DNA of 7,505 nucleotides from CAYWNA01 sp964459305 (GTDB lineage Bacteria > Planctomycetota > Planctomycetia > Pirellulales > Pirellulaceae), in NCBI GenBank assembly GCA_964459305.1, contig CAYWNA010000418.1:1-7505 (forward strand), in the 5' to 3' direction. A program made the position numbers and the translations under genes. Every line of letters starts with the position of its first letter. The stretch's first letter is position 1. Positions 1 to 6,975 of this stretch are shown in pieces. The notes beneath the pieces were generated by a model. It ran no database searches, was not told where the DNA came from, and saw nothing but the letters and a program-made list of their open reading frames with translations.

Positions 1-1
1 T

Positions 2-412
2 GGCGGCGGGTCGATCCATTACTGCGGAACAGCCACTCAGCACATCGAGAACTATCTCCAGACCGACGGTCTCACCTCGATCCATAACCTCAACCTCGAC
101 AACCTCTCCGAAGCTGCCAAGATGCGCCACGCCTTGGCCGAAAAAGGCATCGTCTACATGACCGCCGACTTCAACGTGGCTGACGATTACATCGACGAGT
201 ATTACCGCAGGCTGTTCGAGAAGATGGGCACACAGGGTCTGATCGTCGCCGCGTACATCGCGCCGGCGATCACGCTGTGCGACGGGAAGTACAACGATGC
301 CAAGCGAGATCCTCACCAAACCGGCAAAGCGATCGAGCAGGCGATCCGAAAGTTCCAGAAACCCAAACCTCGTAAGCCTTCACAGAGAGCGATAGGAGAT
401 CGTGAATCATGA
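2..412 (+). CDS. URO-D superfamily protein, C-terminal part (5' end outside window)
   Basis: The frame is open from the window edge to a TGA at 410-412, giving about 136 residues; the start codon lies upstream. The visible part begins GGGSIHYCG, which resembles the glycine-rich IH-x-CG segment late in uroporphyrinogen-decarboxylase-like (URO-D/MtaA/CmuA superfamily) proteins. It is followed by the acidic and aromatic stretch DDYIDEYYRR and by LIVAAYIAP, which fit the end of the TIM barrel. Family members decarboxylate uroporphyrinogen or move methyl groups to and from corrinoids in the cytoplasm; the divergent bacterial paralogues common in Planctomycetota are mostly uncharacterised, so no reaction is assigned. 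The basic, proline-rich tail (FQKPKPRKPSQ) looks disordered. The last bases overlap the next start codon (ATGA), indicating translational coupling. The family call is by pattern recognition on a fragment; another TIM-barrel enzyme cannot be excluded. Confidence 0.66.
   Translation, partial: GGGSIHYCGTATQHIENYLQTDGLTSIHNLNLDNLSEAAKMRHALAEKGIVYMTADFNVADDYIDEYYRRLFEKMGTQGLIVAAYIAPAITLCDGKYNDAKRDPHQTGKAIEQAIRKFQKPKPRKPSQRAIGDRES
394..399 (+). promoter_or_regulatory. Ribosome binding site of the methyltransferase-like/propeller gene
   Basis: AGGAGA lies 9 bases before the ATG at 409, inside the last codons of the upstream gene. Together with the ATGA stop/start overlap at 409-412, it fixes the start of the downstream gene and supports coupled translation. 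Confidence 0.7.
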
Positions 413-3400
413 AGACATTCCTCAGACGCGGAATTGTTCTGATATGGATGGCCGTTGTTTGCTCCGACGCATGGAGCGGGGCGGTCGACGTTGCGCCCGC
501 GGGCGGGCTGATCGTGCGGCTAGGCTGTGGCGATGCGCAGGCGCTGGTGGCGTTGCGCACGAACGAGAAGGTGATCGTGCATGGGCTGGACGTCGATCCC
601 AGGATCGTGGAGACGACCCGTAAGCAAATCGATGCGACCGGCGAATACGGCCCGGTCTCGGTAGGGCATTTCGACGGCAAGCACCTGCCGTATGCCGACA
701 ACCTAGTGAATGTGATAGTGGCAAGTGACGAGTGGCAGGTAACACGTGAAGAGATGACTCGCGTTCTCGCCCCCGGCGGCGTTGCCCTCTTTCTCAATCG
801 GCAATCGGCAATCGAAAATCGAAAATGGACAAAGCCGTGGCCTGACGACATCGACCAGTGGACACACTATCTCCACGATGCTAGTGGTAATCCAGTGGCG
901 CAGGATCGGAAGGTGGGGCCGCCACGTCATCTGCAATGGGTCAGCGCGCCACGCTGGTGTCGTAGCCATGAGCTGGACATCAGTGTTCCGGCCGTGGTCT
1001 CGACGGGAGGACGTGTCTTTTCTGTGATTGATCAGGGACCAACGGGGGTCCATGAAACGCCGATGAAGCTGGCGGAAAAACGGTTCCCGGACCAGTGGGC
1101 GTTGGTGGCGCAGGACGCATTCAATGGCATCGAACTCTGGCGAGTCCCAATCCCGAATTGGGGGCCCAGGATTTGGGAGCGGGGAAGGAATCCATATCTC
1201 GTGTCGACCGGAGATGAGATGTGGTCGAAACCGCCCACCTTGTCGCGTCGTCTGGTAGCCGTCGGCAATCGAGTTTACATCACGCTGGGCTATCGTGCGG
1301 CCGTATCGGAACTGGATGCGGTGACCGGAGAGAGATTGCGCGATTTTGCGGATACCGAAACGACGGATGAATTCATCATCTGCGATGGTGTCCTTTTGGC
1401 GCGGAACTGTGCGATTCCCGATGGCGAGCGACCAACGGTACGACGTTCGCCACGGAAGACAAAGACAAGTCCGCGAAGGGCCCCTGGTGACACGCGTCTG
1501 GAATTCCCAGATGCCACGTTGGTGGCCATTGATCTTGGGTCCGGTGATACGCTATGGAAGAAGCCGGTGGGCGAGATGATTCCCTTCAGCCTGGCCGCGT
1601 CGGATGGGAAGGTCTGTTTTCTGCGGGTGAAGGATGAATTGGATGAACTGACAGCGCTCGACCTGCGAACGGGCGCGGAGCGGTGGCGAACCGATGCCCC
1701 GCGCCCCCGCGGGGAATTCGGAGCCATGGGCAGCTCGCTGGCGATTGCCGGGGATAAGGTGGTCTTGGTCGCCAGCGGAGTGAATGCCTATGCCTTGGCC
1801 GACGGCAACAGACTCTGGCGGAAGGAAGGCTCCATCCCAAGATCGTTCCGCGGGTTGCCGGACCTGATGATCGCCAACAACGCCGTTTGGGCCGGTGTCC
1901 TGGCGACGGCAGGGATCGATGTGAATACCGGCCAGATGCTGCCGCCGGTCGCCGACAACAGTCTTTTCACGCCAGGGCATCATCCCCGCTGTTATCGTGC
2001 GAAGGGGACAGAAAACTACGTCATCTGGTCTAAACGGGGCGTGGAGTTCATGGATATTGTTGACGGGAAGGACCATTCCGCCAACAACTGGGTCCGGCCC
2101 GTTTGCCGTTTCGGCTTCATGCCGGCCAATGGCCTGCTCTACATACCACCCACCCCGTGCCGCTGCCACCCGGGCGTGCAGTTGACCGGATACAATGCCC
2201 TTACGGCGCATCCTCCGGCCGGTTTCGAGGATCGAAACAGGGGGCCAAGACTGATCAAGGGACCGGCGTTTGACCATATCGACAATCCGAAATCGCGAAT
2301 CGCAAATCCCAGCGATTGGCCAATGTACCGGAAGGATCCTGCTCGCAGCGGTTGCGCCGGAACCTCCGTACCAGCGGAGATGTCGCAGGCGTGGACGACA
2401 AAGTTGCGGGGGCGTATCTCGCAGCCGGTGTTTGCCTATGGTTCGCTGTTTGTCGCGGCCGGGGACTCGTGCAAGGTCCATTGTCTCGACCCAGCAACAG
2501 GCGAGGAGCGCTGGAGTTACATCGCCGGCGGCGCGGTCGATTCGGCACCCTCTCTCGCCCAGGGACGTGCTCTGTTCGGGTGCGCGGACGGTTCGGTCTA
2601 TTGCCTGAACGCAGCGGATGGCGCCTTGGCCTGGCGTTTCGACGCGACGCCATACGACAAGATCGTCATAAGCTATGGACAAGTGCAGTCTGCCTGGCCG
2701 ATCCACGGTAGCGTCCTGGTGCGGGGGGATGTGGTCTATTTCAGCGCCGGTTATTCGTCCTTTCTCGACGGAGGGCTCTACCTGTACGGGCTTGACGTGA
2801 AAACGGGCGAAATCCTCCACCAGGGTCGTCTGGACGGCCCGCCGGGCGCCAGTCGAGACGCGCACGATGCGCACAACATGGAAGGATCGCTCAACGACGT
2901 TTTCACCTGCGTGGACGACACGCTATCGTTGTTGCAGAACTGCTTCACTCTCGACCTGAAGCAACTTGACAAATCCGTCGTGACCCAGTTTGGTGGGCGC
3001 GAACCAGGTCCGCTCCGGCTCATGCCTACCGGCGGGTTTCTGGATGACTCCGGTTTCGACCGCCTGTACTGGATACGCAGCCGGTCTTGGCCAGGAGTGC
3101 ATTTCGCGCACACGGCATCCCAGCAGGGCGAGATCATGGTCTTCGATGGGACGACGACCTATTCCGCCAAGACCTTCCGTCATGTGTTCAGCCGCAGCCC
3201 CTACTACGCGCCCGGTAAAGACGGGAACCTGATCGTGGCCGATGATGTCGCAAATGAAGCGTTGGTTCCTGAAGCCAAAGGTTTCATCCCCTGGCAACGG
3301 AAGAGTCCGCCAAAGTGGCAAGTGCAGATTCCACTGCGAACCCGCGCCATGGTTCTGGCTGGCGAGCAACTCGTGCTGGCCGGATTGCCCGACAAGGTGC

Positions 3401-3588
3401 CCGAATCCGATCCTTATGGCGCCTTTGAAGGCCGGTTGGGCGGAGAGCTGAGGATAGTCTCCACCAAAGACGGAACAGAAAAAGCATCCCATACGTTGAA
3501 AGTGCCGCCGGTTTTCGACGGTTTGATTGCCGCGGACGGACAGCTGTTCATGAGCCTGGCCGACGGCACGATTTGCTGTTGGAGGTGA
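409..3588 (+). CDS. Exported Rossmann (SAM-methyltransferase-like) domain fused to PQQ-type beta-propeller protein
   Basis: A 1059-residue protein that appears complete. Residues 1-25 form a signal peptide (basic MKTFLRR, hydrophobic GIVLIWMAVV, likely cleavage after AWS or SGA). Residues 32-130 resemble a class I methyltransferase core (Methyltransf_11/UbiE type): glycine loop LGCGDAQ (38-44), acidic strand end GLDVD (59-63), a DGKHLPYAD-like segment near 89 and RVLAPGGVALF (118-128). Residues 140-620 and 637-1059 carry PQQ/BamB-type blade motifs, for example LVAIDLGSGDTLW (W383), LTALDLRTGAERW (W426), HCLDPATGEERW (W702) and YCLNAADGALAW (W742). The second block opens with WPMYRKDPARSG, a common start for such propellers. 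It should act outside the cytoplasm, where SAM is not expected; the third glycine of the loop is alanine and the domain stops after about 100 residues, so catalysis is doubtful. The real ligand is unknown. No quinoprotein dehydrogenase catalytic site was identified. The protein is coupled to the URO-D-like gene upstream and probably co-transcribed with the GH-like gene. Confidence 0.85.
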   Translation: MKTFLRRGIVLIWMAVVCSDAWSGAVDVAPAGGLIVRLGCGDAQALVALRTNEKVIVHGLDVDPRIVETTRKQIDATGEYGPVSVGHFDGKHLPYADNLVNVIVASDEWQVTREEMTRVLAPGGVALFLNRQSAIENRKWTKPWPDDIDQWTHYLHDASGNPVAQDRKVGPPRHLQWVSAPRWCRSHELDISVPAVVSTGGRVFSVIDQGPTGVHETPMKLAEKRFPDQWALVAQDAFNGIELWRVPIPNWGPRIWERGRNPYLVSTGDEMWSKPPTLSRRLVAVGNRVYITLGYRAAVSELDAVTGERLRDFADTETTDEFIICDGVLLARNCAIPDGERPTVRRSPRKTKTSPRRAPGDTRLEFPDATLVAIDLGSGDTLWKKPVGEMIPFSLAASDGKVCFLRVKDELDELTALDLRTGAERWRTDAPRPRGEFGAMGSSLAIAGDKVVLVASGVNAYALADGNRLWRKEGSIPRSFRGLPDLMIANNAVWAGVLATAGIDVNTGQMLPPVADNSLFTPGHHPRCYRAKGTENYVIWSKRGVEFMDIVDGKDHSANNWVRPVCRFGFMPANGLLYIPPTPCRCHPGVQLTGYNALTAHPPAGFEDRNRGPRLIKGPAFDHIDNPKSRIANPSDWPMYRKDPARSGCAGTSVPAEMSQAWTTKLRGRISQPVFAYGSLFVAAGDSCKVHCLDPATGEERWSYIAGGAVDSAPSLAQGRALFGCADGSVYCLNAADGALAWRFDATPYDKIVISYGQVQSAWPIHGSVLVRGDVVYFSAGYSSFLDGGLYLYGLDVKTGEILHQGRLDGPPGASRDAHDAHNMEGSLNDVFTCVDDTLSLLQNCFTLDLKQLDKSVVTQFGGREPGPLRLMPTGGFLDDSGFDRLYWIRSRSWPGVHFAHTASQQGEIMVFDGTTTYSAKTFRHVFSRSPYYAPGKDGNLIVADDVANEALVPEAKGFIPWQRKSPPKWQVQIPLRTRAMVLAGEQLVLAGLPDKVPESDPYGAFEGRLGGELRIVSTKDGTEKASHTLKVPPVFDGLIAADGQLFMSLADGTICCWR
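796..826 (+). repeat. Heptanucleotide tandem repeat in linker 1 (4.4 copies)
   Basis: Four consecutive 7-base units, AATCGGC twice then AATCGAA twice, plus a trailing AAT, lie in frame inside the propeller gene and encode NRQSAIENRKW. They sit exactly where the methyltransferase-like domain ends (GGVALFLN) and before the propeller part begins (WPDDIDQWTHYLHD). Because 7 is not a multiple of 3, copy-number change would break the frame unless three units change at once. Confidence 0.8.
2284..2311 (+). repeat. Degenerate heptanucleotide repeat in linker 2 (4 copies)
   Basis: Four 7-base units, AATCCGA, AATCGCG, AATCGCA and AATCCCA, encode NPKSRIANPS, immediately before the second propeller block (WPMYRKDPARSG). 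The unit length and AATC lead match the repeat at 796-826, as does the coded pattern N-x-(Q/K)-S-x-I-x-N. Confidence 0.65.
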
Positions 3589-3606
3589 CAAACATCCTGG
3601 CGACGT

Positions 3607-3610
3607 GGAG
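3607..3610 (+). promoter_or_regulatory. Ribosome binding site choosing ATG 3617 for the GH-like gene
   Basis: GGAG stands 6 bases before the ATG at 3617, in the 28-base gap after the propeller gene. An in-frame GTG at 3605 would add four residues (MEII) but has no good Shine-Dalgarno upstream, so ATG 3617 is preferred. Confidence 0.65.
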
Positions 3611-3616
3611 ATCATC

Positions 3617-6600
3617 ATGTGTGTTCTGGGACGCCTGAGTGTTGGCGGCTTGATGGCGATGCCCCTGTTGCTGATGGATTGCTACTCGCCCGCGGCCGAG
3701 GATGCCAAGTCCGCGACTGTGATCGTGGATGCCCCGGACGCCGGACTGCAGGAGCGCTTGGCGGCGCGCGAGATCCGTCGATATGCGTATTGCCGCACGG
3801 GCACGATGCTGCCGTTGTCGCAGGCTCTACCGGACGGCAAGGATGCGATCGTAGTGGCCAACAAGGATCGGGGCGTCATCGCCACTGTTGCAGGCGACGC
3901 AGCCGTGAAGAACGCCGTTGCCGAACTCGGACCGCAGCAATACATGCTCAAGACGTGCTCCCAGGGCAAGCGTCGTGTGCTTCTCGTCGTTGGAGGTGAT
4001 GGCGTCGGCACGCTGTACGGTGCCTACCGGCTGGCCGAACATCTCGGAGTGCGCTTCTTCTTGCACGGCGATGTCATTCCGGACAAACAAATCGCCTGGA
4101 AACTGCCGGAGTTGGATGAAATCGGCAAACCGCTATTTGAACTCCGCGGGCTGAACCCTTGGGGTTCGCATCCGTTCGGCTTCGATCTGTGGAACGCCGA
4201 CGACTACAAGGCCCACTTGGCACAAATGACCAAGATGCGGATGAACTTCATCGGCATGCACTGCTATCCTGAAGGACATCCCTACGCCGAGCCGACCGTC
4301 TGGGTTGGCCAGCGAGGAGACTTCGACCAGGAGGGGCGAGTCACGTTCAGTTATCCGTCCAGCTACTACAACGCCCTAATCCGGACGGCTTGGGGAGGAT
4401 TCCGCCCAGGATCGACCGGCGATTACCATTTCGGCGGTGCAATGCTCTTCGATCGTGACGGCTGGGGTCCCGAAGTGATGCGCGGTCATGCCCCGCGTCC
4501 TGAGACTCCGGAAGCGTGCAACGAGGTCTTCAATCTCACGGGAGAGATGTTCCACGATGCCTTCACCTTCGCTCGACTGTTGGGCGTGAAGACTTGCCTG
4601 GGCACCGAGTCACCCATGGTCATGCCCAAAGCCCTGCAGGAGCGGTTGAAATCGCAGGGCAGCGATCCAAGCGACCCGGCCGTTGTCGGGCAGGTCTACG
4701 AAGGCATGTTCCGCCGAATCATGACTGCTCATCCGCTGGACTATTACTGGCTGTGGACGCCAGAGGGCTGGACGTGGCGAGGCAACACGGGCGACCAGAT
4801 GAAAGCCACCATGGACGACATTCAACTCGCGTTGGCGGCACTCAAGAAAGTCGACGCTCCGTTCCGTCTGGCCACCTGCGGTTGGGTGTTAGGACCAAAG
4901 GACGATCGTGCCGGCTTCGATAAGGTCGTTCCGCAAGAAATCGCGCTCAGCGCGATCAGCCGTCACTTGGGTGAAGACCCGGTCGATCCGGCGTTCGGTC
5001 GTGTCGAGCGTTGCGACAAGTGGGCCATTCCCTGGATGGAAGGCGACAACGGCGGTTTGGCAGTTCCCCAACTCTGGGTCGGCCGCACTCGGCAGGACGC
5101 CGTCGACGCGCGCGCCTACGGTTGCACGGGCCTGTTGGGACTGATGTGGCGAACTCGGATCCTGAGCCCCAACATTGCCACGTTGGCTCAGGCCGGCTGG
5201 GAGCAGCCCTGGTACGACCAGGCCACAAAGTCCAAGGAGCCATCTACTCTATCGGATTCCGTGATCGAAGGTGCCCAGGGAGGCAAGTTCGCCAATTATG
5301 CAGGGGCACAAGTCGCGGGTACCGACGACGACGTGCTCTACCAGAGCTGTCGTTACGACATGCGCGGCTACGAACTCAAAGTCCCCAACGGCACATACCG
5401 CGTGACGCTCAAATTCTGCGAGCCCCATTTCCATACGACCGGCAAGCGCGTTTGCGATCTCAAGCTCCAAGGCAAGACGGTGCTGAAGAAACTGGACATT
5501 CTCGCCGAGGTCGGCCGTTTCGCCGCGCTGGATCACTCCTTCGACGACGTGAAGGTTGCCGAAGAGCGGTTGGAGATCGAGTTCGTTTATGTCGAATCGC
5601 TCCCGTGCGTATCGGGCATTGTGGTCGAAGGAAAGGACTTCGTGCGCAAGATCAATTGTGGCGGGCCGGCGCACAGAGACTACGCCGCCGATTTCCCACC
5701 GCCGCAATCGGCCACACCGAGCCAGCGACTCCGCAAGGTTCCCTGCGAAGATTTCTACAAAGACTGGGCCGTTGCGTTGTTCGGTGCTGAGGCGGCCGGC
5801 CAGATTGCCGCGATCTTCGCCGAAATCGACAGCCGGCTACCGCGACCTTTATCGCACGGCTGTCCGGCCGGGCTCCGTCCCGACCGTCGCCCTTGGCAAC
5901 AGGTCGCCCCCGACTATGCCTTTGTTGATGAACTGGAAAAGTGCCGCAACAACATCGCGGGCGCCGGCAACCGCGAGCGATTCGACTACTGGCTGGGCAC
6001 GATGCAATACCTGCGTGCCGGCGCCAAGCTGGACTGTGCGGTAGGCAAGTTCCAGCTTGTCATGGAAAAAGTCAAGGCCGAGAAAGACCCGGACGCTCGA
6101 AAACGGCTTGCGGCCGAAACCGCACTGCCTGCCTATCGAGAGATTTTGGACGCTTACCGTGACGCTTTCGAGCACTTGCTGGCCACCCTCAGCACCAACG
6201 GCGGCTTGGCCACCGTCATGTTCTGGGAGCAGAGCATTTTTCCGACCGCCTTGGGCGACACGGCACAGGTACTCTCACGAGCACTCGGCGCCCCACTGCC
6301 GCCCGACGTGATGCCGGCCAAAGAGTACCGAGGCGGCTTGCGCGTCATCGTGCCGACGATCCGCACGTGTGCCGCCCCCGGCGAATCACTGCGGCTGGGG
6401 GTGATTATCCTGTCGTCGGAGTCGCCACGCGAAGCCGCCCTCTACCACCGTCCACTGGGAGCACATGCCCCATTTGAAAGACTTCCACTGGAACACGTAG
6501 CGCGCGGCGTCTACTCGATCCGCTTGCCGTCGCTTGGCGACGATTGTGGAGTTGAGTACTACGTCGAGGTGATCGGCAGCAGCAGCCAAGTCGCCCGATT

Positions 6601-6655
6601 CCCCGCAACTGCACCAGCAATCAACCAGACGGTCGTAGCCCTGCCGCAACCTTGA
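3617..6655 (+). CDS. Exported GH20/GH67-like glycoside hydrolase-type protein with malectin-like domain
   Basis: 1012 residues from the ATG served by GGAG at 3607. The N-terminus (MCVLGRLSVGGLMAMPLLLM) is a signal sequence; Cys22 follows LLMD, which is not a proper lipobox. Residues 30-155 resemble the non-catalytic N-terminal domain of GH20/GH67 enzymes, including GVGTLYGAYRLAEHLGVRFF. Residues 160-545 look like a TIM barrel rich in aromatics; candidate acidic residues are E331 (GTESP) and E383 (WTPEGW), but the catalytic pair cannot be fixed by eye. Residues 549-692 are malectin-like: a segment near GYELKVPNGTYRVTLKF, then FVRKINCGGPAHRDY. A helical region follows, ending in a beta-sandwich-like tail (ATAPAINQTVV). 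Malectin domains bind carbohydrate, so a role at the cell surface or in the periplasm on a plant- or algal-type glycan is likely. Alpha-glucuronidase or hexosaminidase activity are possibilities, not conclusions. It is probably the last gene of its operon. Confidence 0.78.
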   Translation: MCVLGRLSVGGLMAMPLLLMDCYSPAAEDAKSATVIVDAPDAGLQERLAAREIRRYAYCRTGTMLPLSQALPDGKDAIVVANKDRGVIATVAGDAAVKNAVAELGPQQYMLKTCSQGKRRVLLVVGGDGVGTLYGAYRLAEHLGVRFFLHGDVIPDKQIAWKLPELDEIGKPLFELRGLNPWGSHPFGFDLWNADDYKAHLAQMTKMRMNFIGMHCYPEGHPYAEPTVWVGQRGDFDQEGRVTFSYPSSYYNALIRTAWGGFRPGSTGDYHFGGAMLFDRDGWGPEVMRGHAPRPETPEACNEVFNLTGEMFHDAFTFARLLGVKTCLGTESPMVMPKALQERLKSQGSDPSDPAVVGQVYEGMFRRIMTAHPLDYYWLWTPEGWTWRGNTGDQMKATMDDIQLALAALKKVDAPFRLATCGWVLGPKDDRAGFDKVVPQEIALSAISRHLGEDPVDPAFGRVERCDKWAIPWMEGDNGGLAVPQLWVGRTRQDAVDARAYGCTGLLGLMWRTRILSPNIATLAQAGWEQPWYDQATKSKEPSTLSDSVIEGAQGGKFANYAGAQVAGTDDDVLYQSCRYDMRGYELKVPNGTYRVTLKFCEPHFHTTGKRVCDLKLQGKTVLKKLDILAEVGRFAALDHSFDDVKVAEERLEIEFVYVESLPCVSGIVVEGKDFVRKINCGGPAHRDYAADFPPPQSATPSQRLRKVPCEDFYKDWAVALFGAEAAGQIAAIFAEIDSRLPRPLSHGCPAGLRPDRRPWQQVAPDYAFVDELEKCRNNIAGAGNRERFDYWLGTMQYLRAGAKLDCAVGKFQLVMEKVKAEKDPDARKRLAAETALPAYREILDAYRDAFEHLLATLSTNGGLATVMFWEQSIFPTALGDTAQVLSRALGAPLPPDVMPAKEYRGGLRVIVPTIRTCAAPGESLRLGVIILSSESPREAALYHRPLGAHAPFERLPLEHVARGVYSIRLPSLGDDCGVEYYVEVIGSSSQVARFPATAPAINQTVVALPQP

Positions 6656-6842
6656 CTGTGTCCGCCCTCGTTGATTTCACGGCGACTCGGCCCGGGCCCT
6701 CTTCCAGCATTGGCTCGATGCCTTTGGCCAGCGGCACGGCAGTCTTCAGTCGCATAGTCGTTCCGGTCAGCGGGCGGCGGGGGTGGCCACGCCGAGCGCA
6801 GGAAGGACGGAGCGTTCGACGTATGCACCTGCTCACAATTAT
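6656..6842 (+). other. Intergenic stretch with no recognised gene
   Basis: The 187 bases after the GH-like gene contain no credible coding start with a ribosome binding site. A 10-base GC palindrome (GGCCCGGGCC, 6689-6698) is present but has no T-run after it, so it is not a convincing intrinsic terminator. Open frames run through on both strands, as expected for GC-rich DNA. The full gene-free region extends to 7181; its other contents are listed separately. Confidence 0.55.
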
Positions 6843-6858
6843 CCTCGCATTATCGAGG
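6843..6858 (+). other. Small hairpin next to the first inverted repeat
   Basis: CCTCG and CGAGG form a perfect 5-bp stem around a CATTAT loop. The direct repeat ATTATC occurs at 6838-6843 and 6849-6854, 11 bases apart. No T-tract follows, so terminator function is unsupported. Confidence 0.35.
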
Positions 6859-6866
6859 CGCCCTGT

Positions 6867-6935
6867 TCGTTTAACGGCTAGCCGAAGGCGTCGGCGAATA
6901 CACCACACAGTCGCCTTCGGCTTGCCGTTAAACGA
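6867..6935. repeat. Long inverted repeat 1 (24-nt arms, one mismatch)
   Basis: Arms at 6867-6890 and 6912-6935 are reverse complements except for one T-T mismatch (6879/6923), around a 21-base loop. The left arm starts TCGTTTAACGGC and ends AGCCGAAGGCG; it also holds a perfect 10-base palindrome, CGGCTAGCCG (6875-6884). No T-run follows on either strand, so it looks like a palindromic intergenic element (REP- or MITE-like) rather than a classical terminator, although it could still slow transcription after the operon. Confidence 0.8.
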
Positions 6936-6975
6936 GCCATCCCCGACCAGGAGCAGTATGGATCCTGAATTCACG

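Noticed and set aside
2158..2169. Haem c attachment site at CRCH in the propeller protein.
   Set aside because: The spacing is CxCH, not CxxCH, and no distal ligand pattern was seen.
1552..2874. A 440-codon open frame on the minus strand opposite the propeller gene.
   Set aside because: It lies wholly inside a gene with clear signal peptide, domain and repeat motifs. The translation is low in hydrophobic structure and matches no family; it mirrors the codon bias of the sense strand.
3668..3685. Lipoprotein signal (Cys22) in the GH-like protein.
   Set aside because: The residues before the Cys are L-M-D; Asp at -1 and Met at -2 do not fit a lipobox.
6867..6935. Reading inverted repeat 1 as a Rho-independent terminator of the operon.
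   Set aside because: No T-rich tract follows the stem on either strand and the 21-base loop is long for a terminator.
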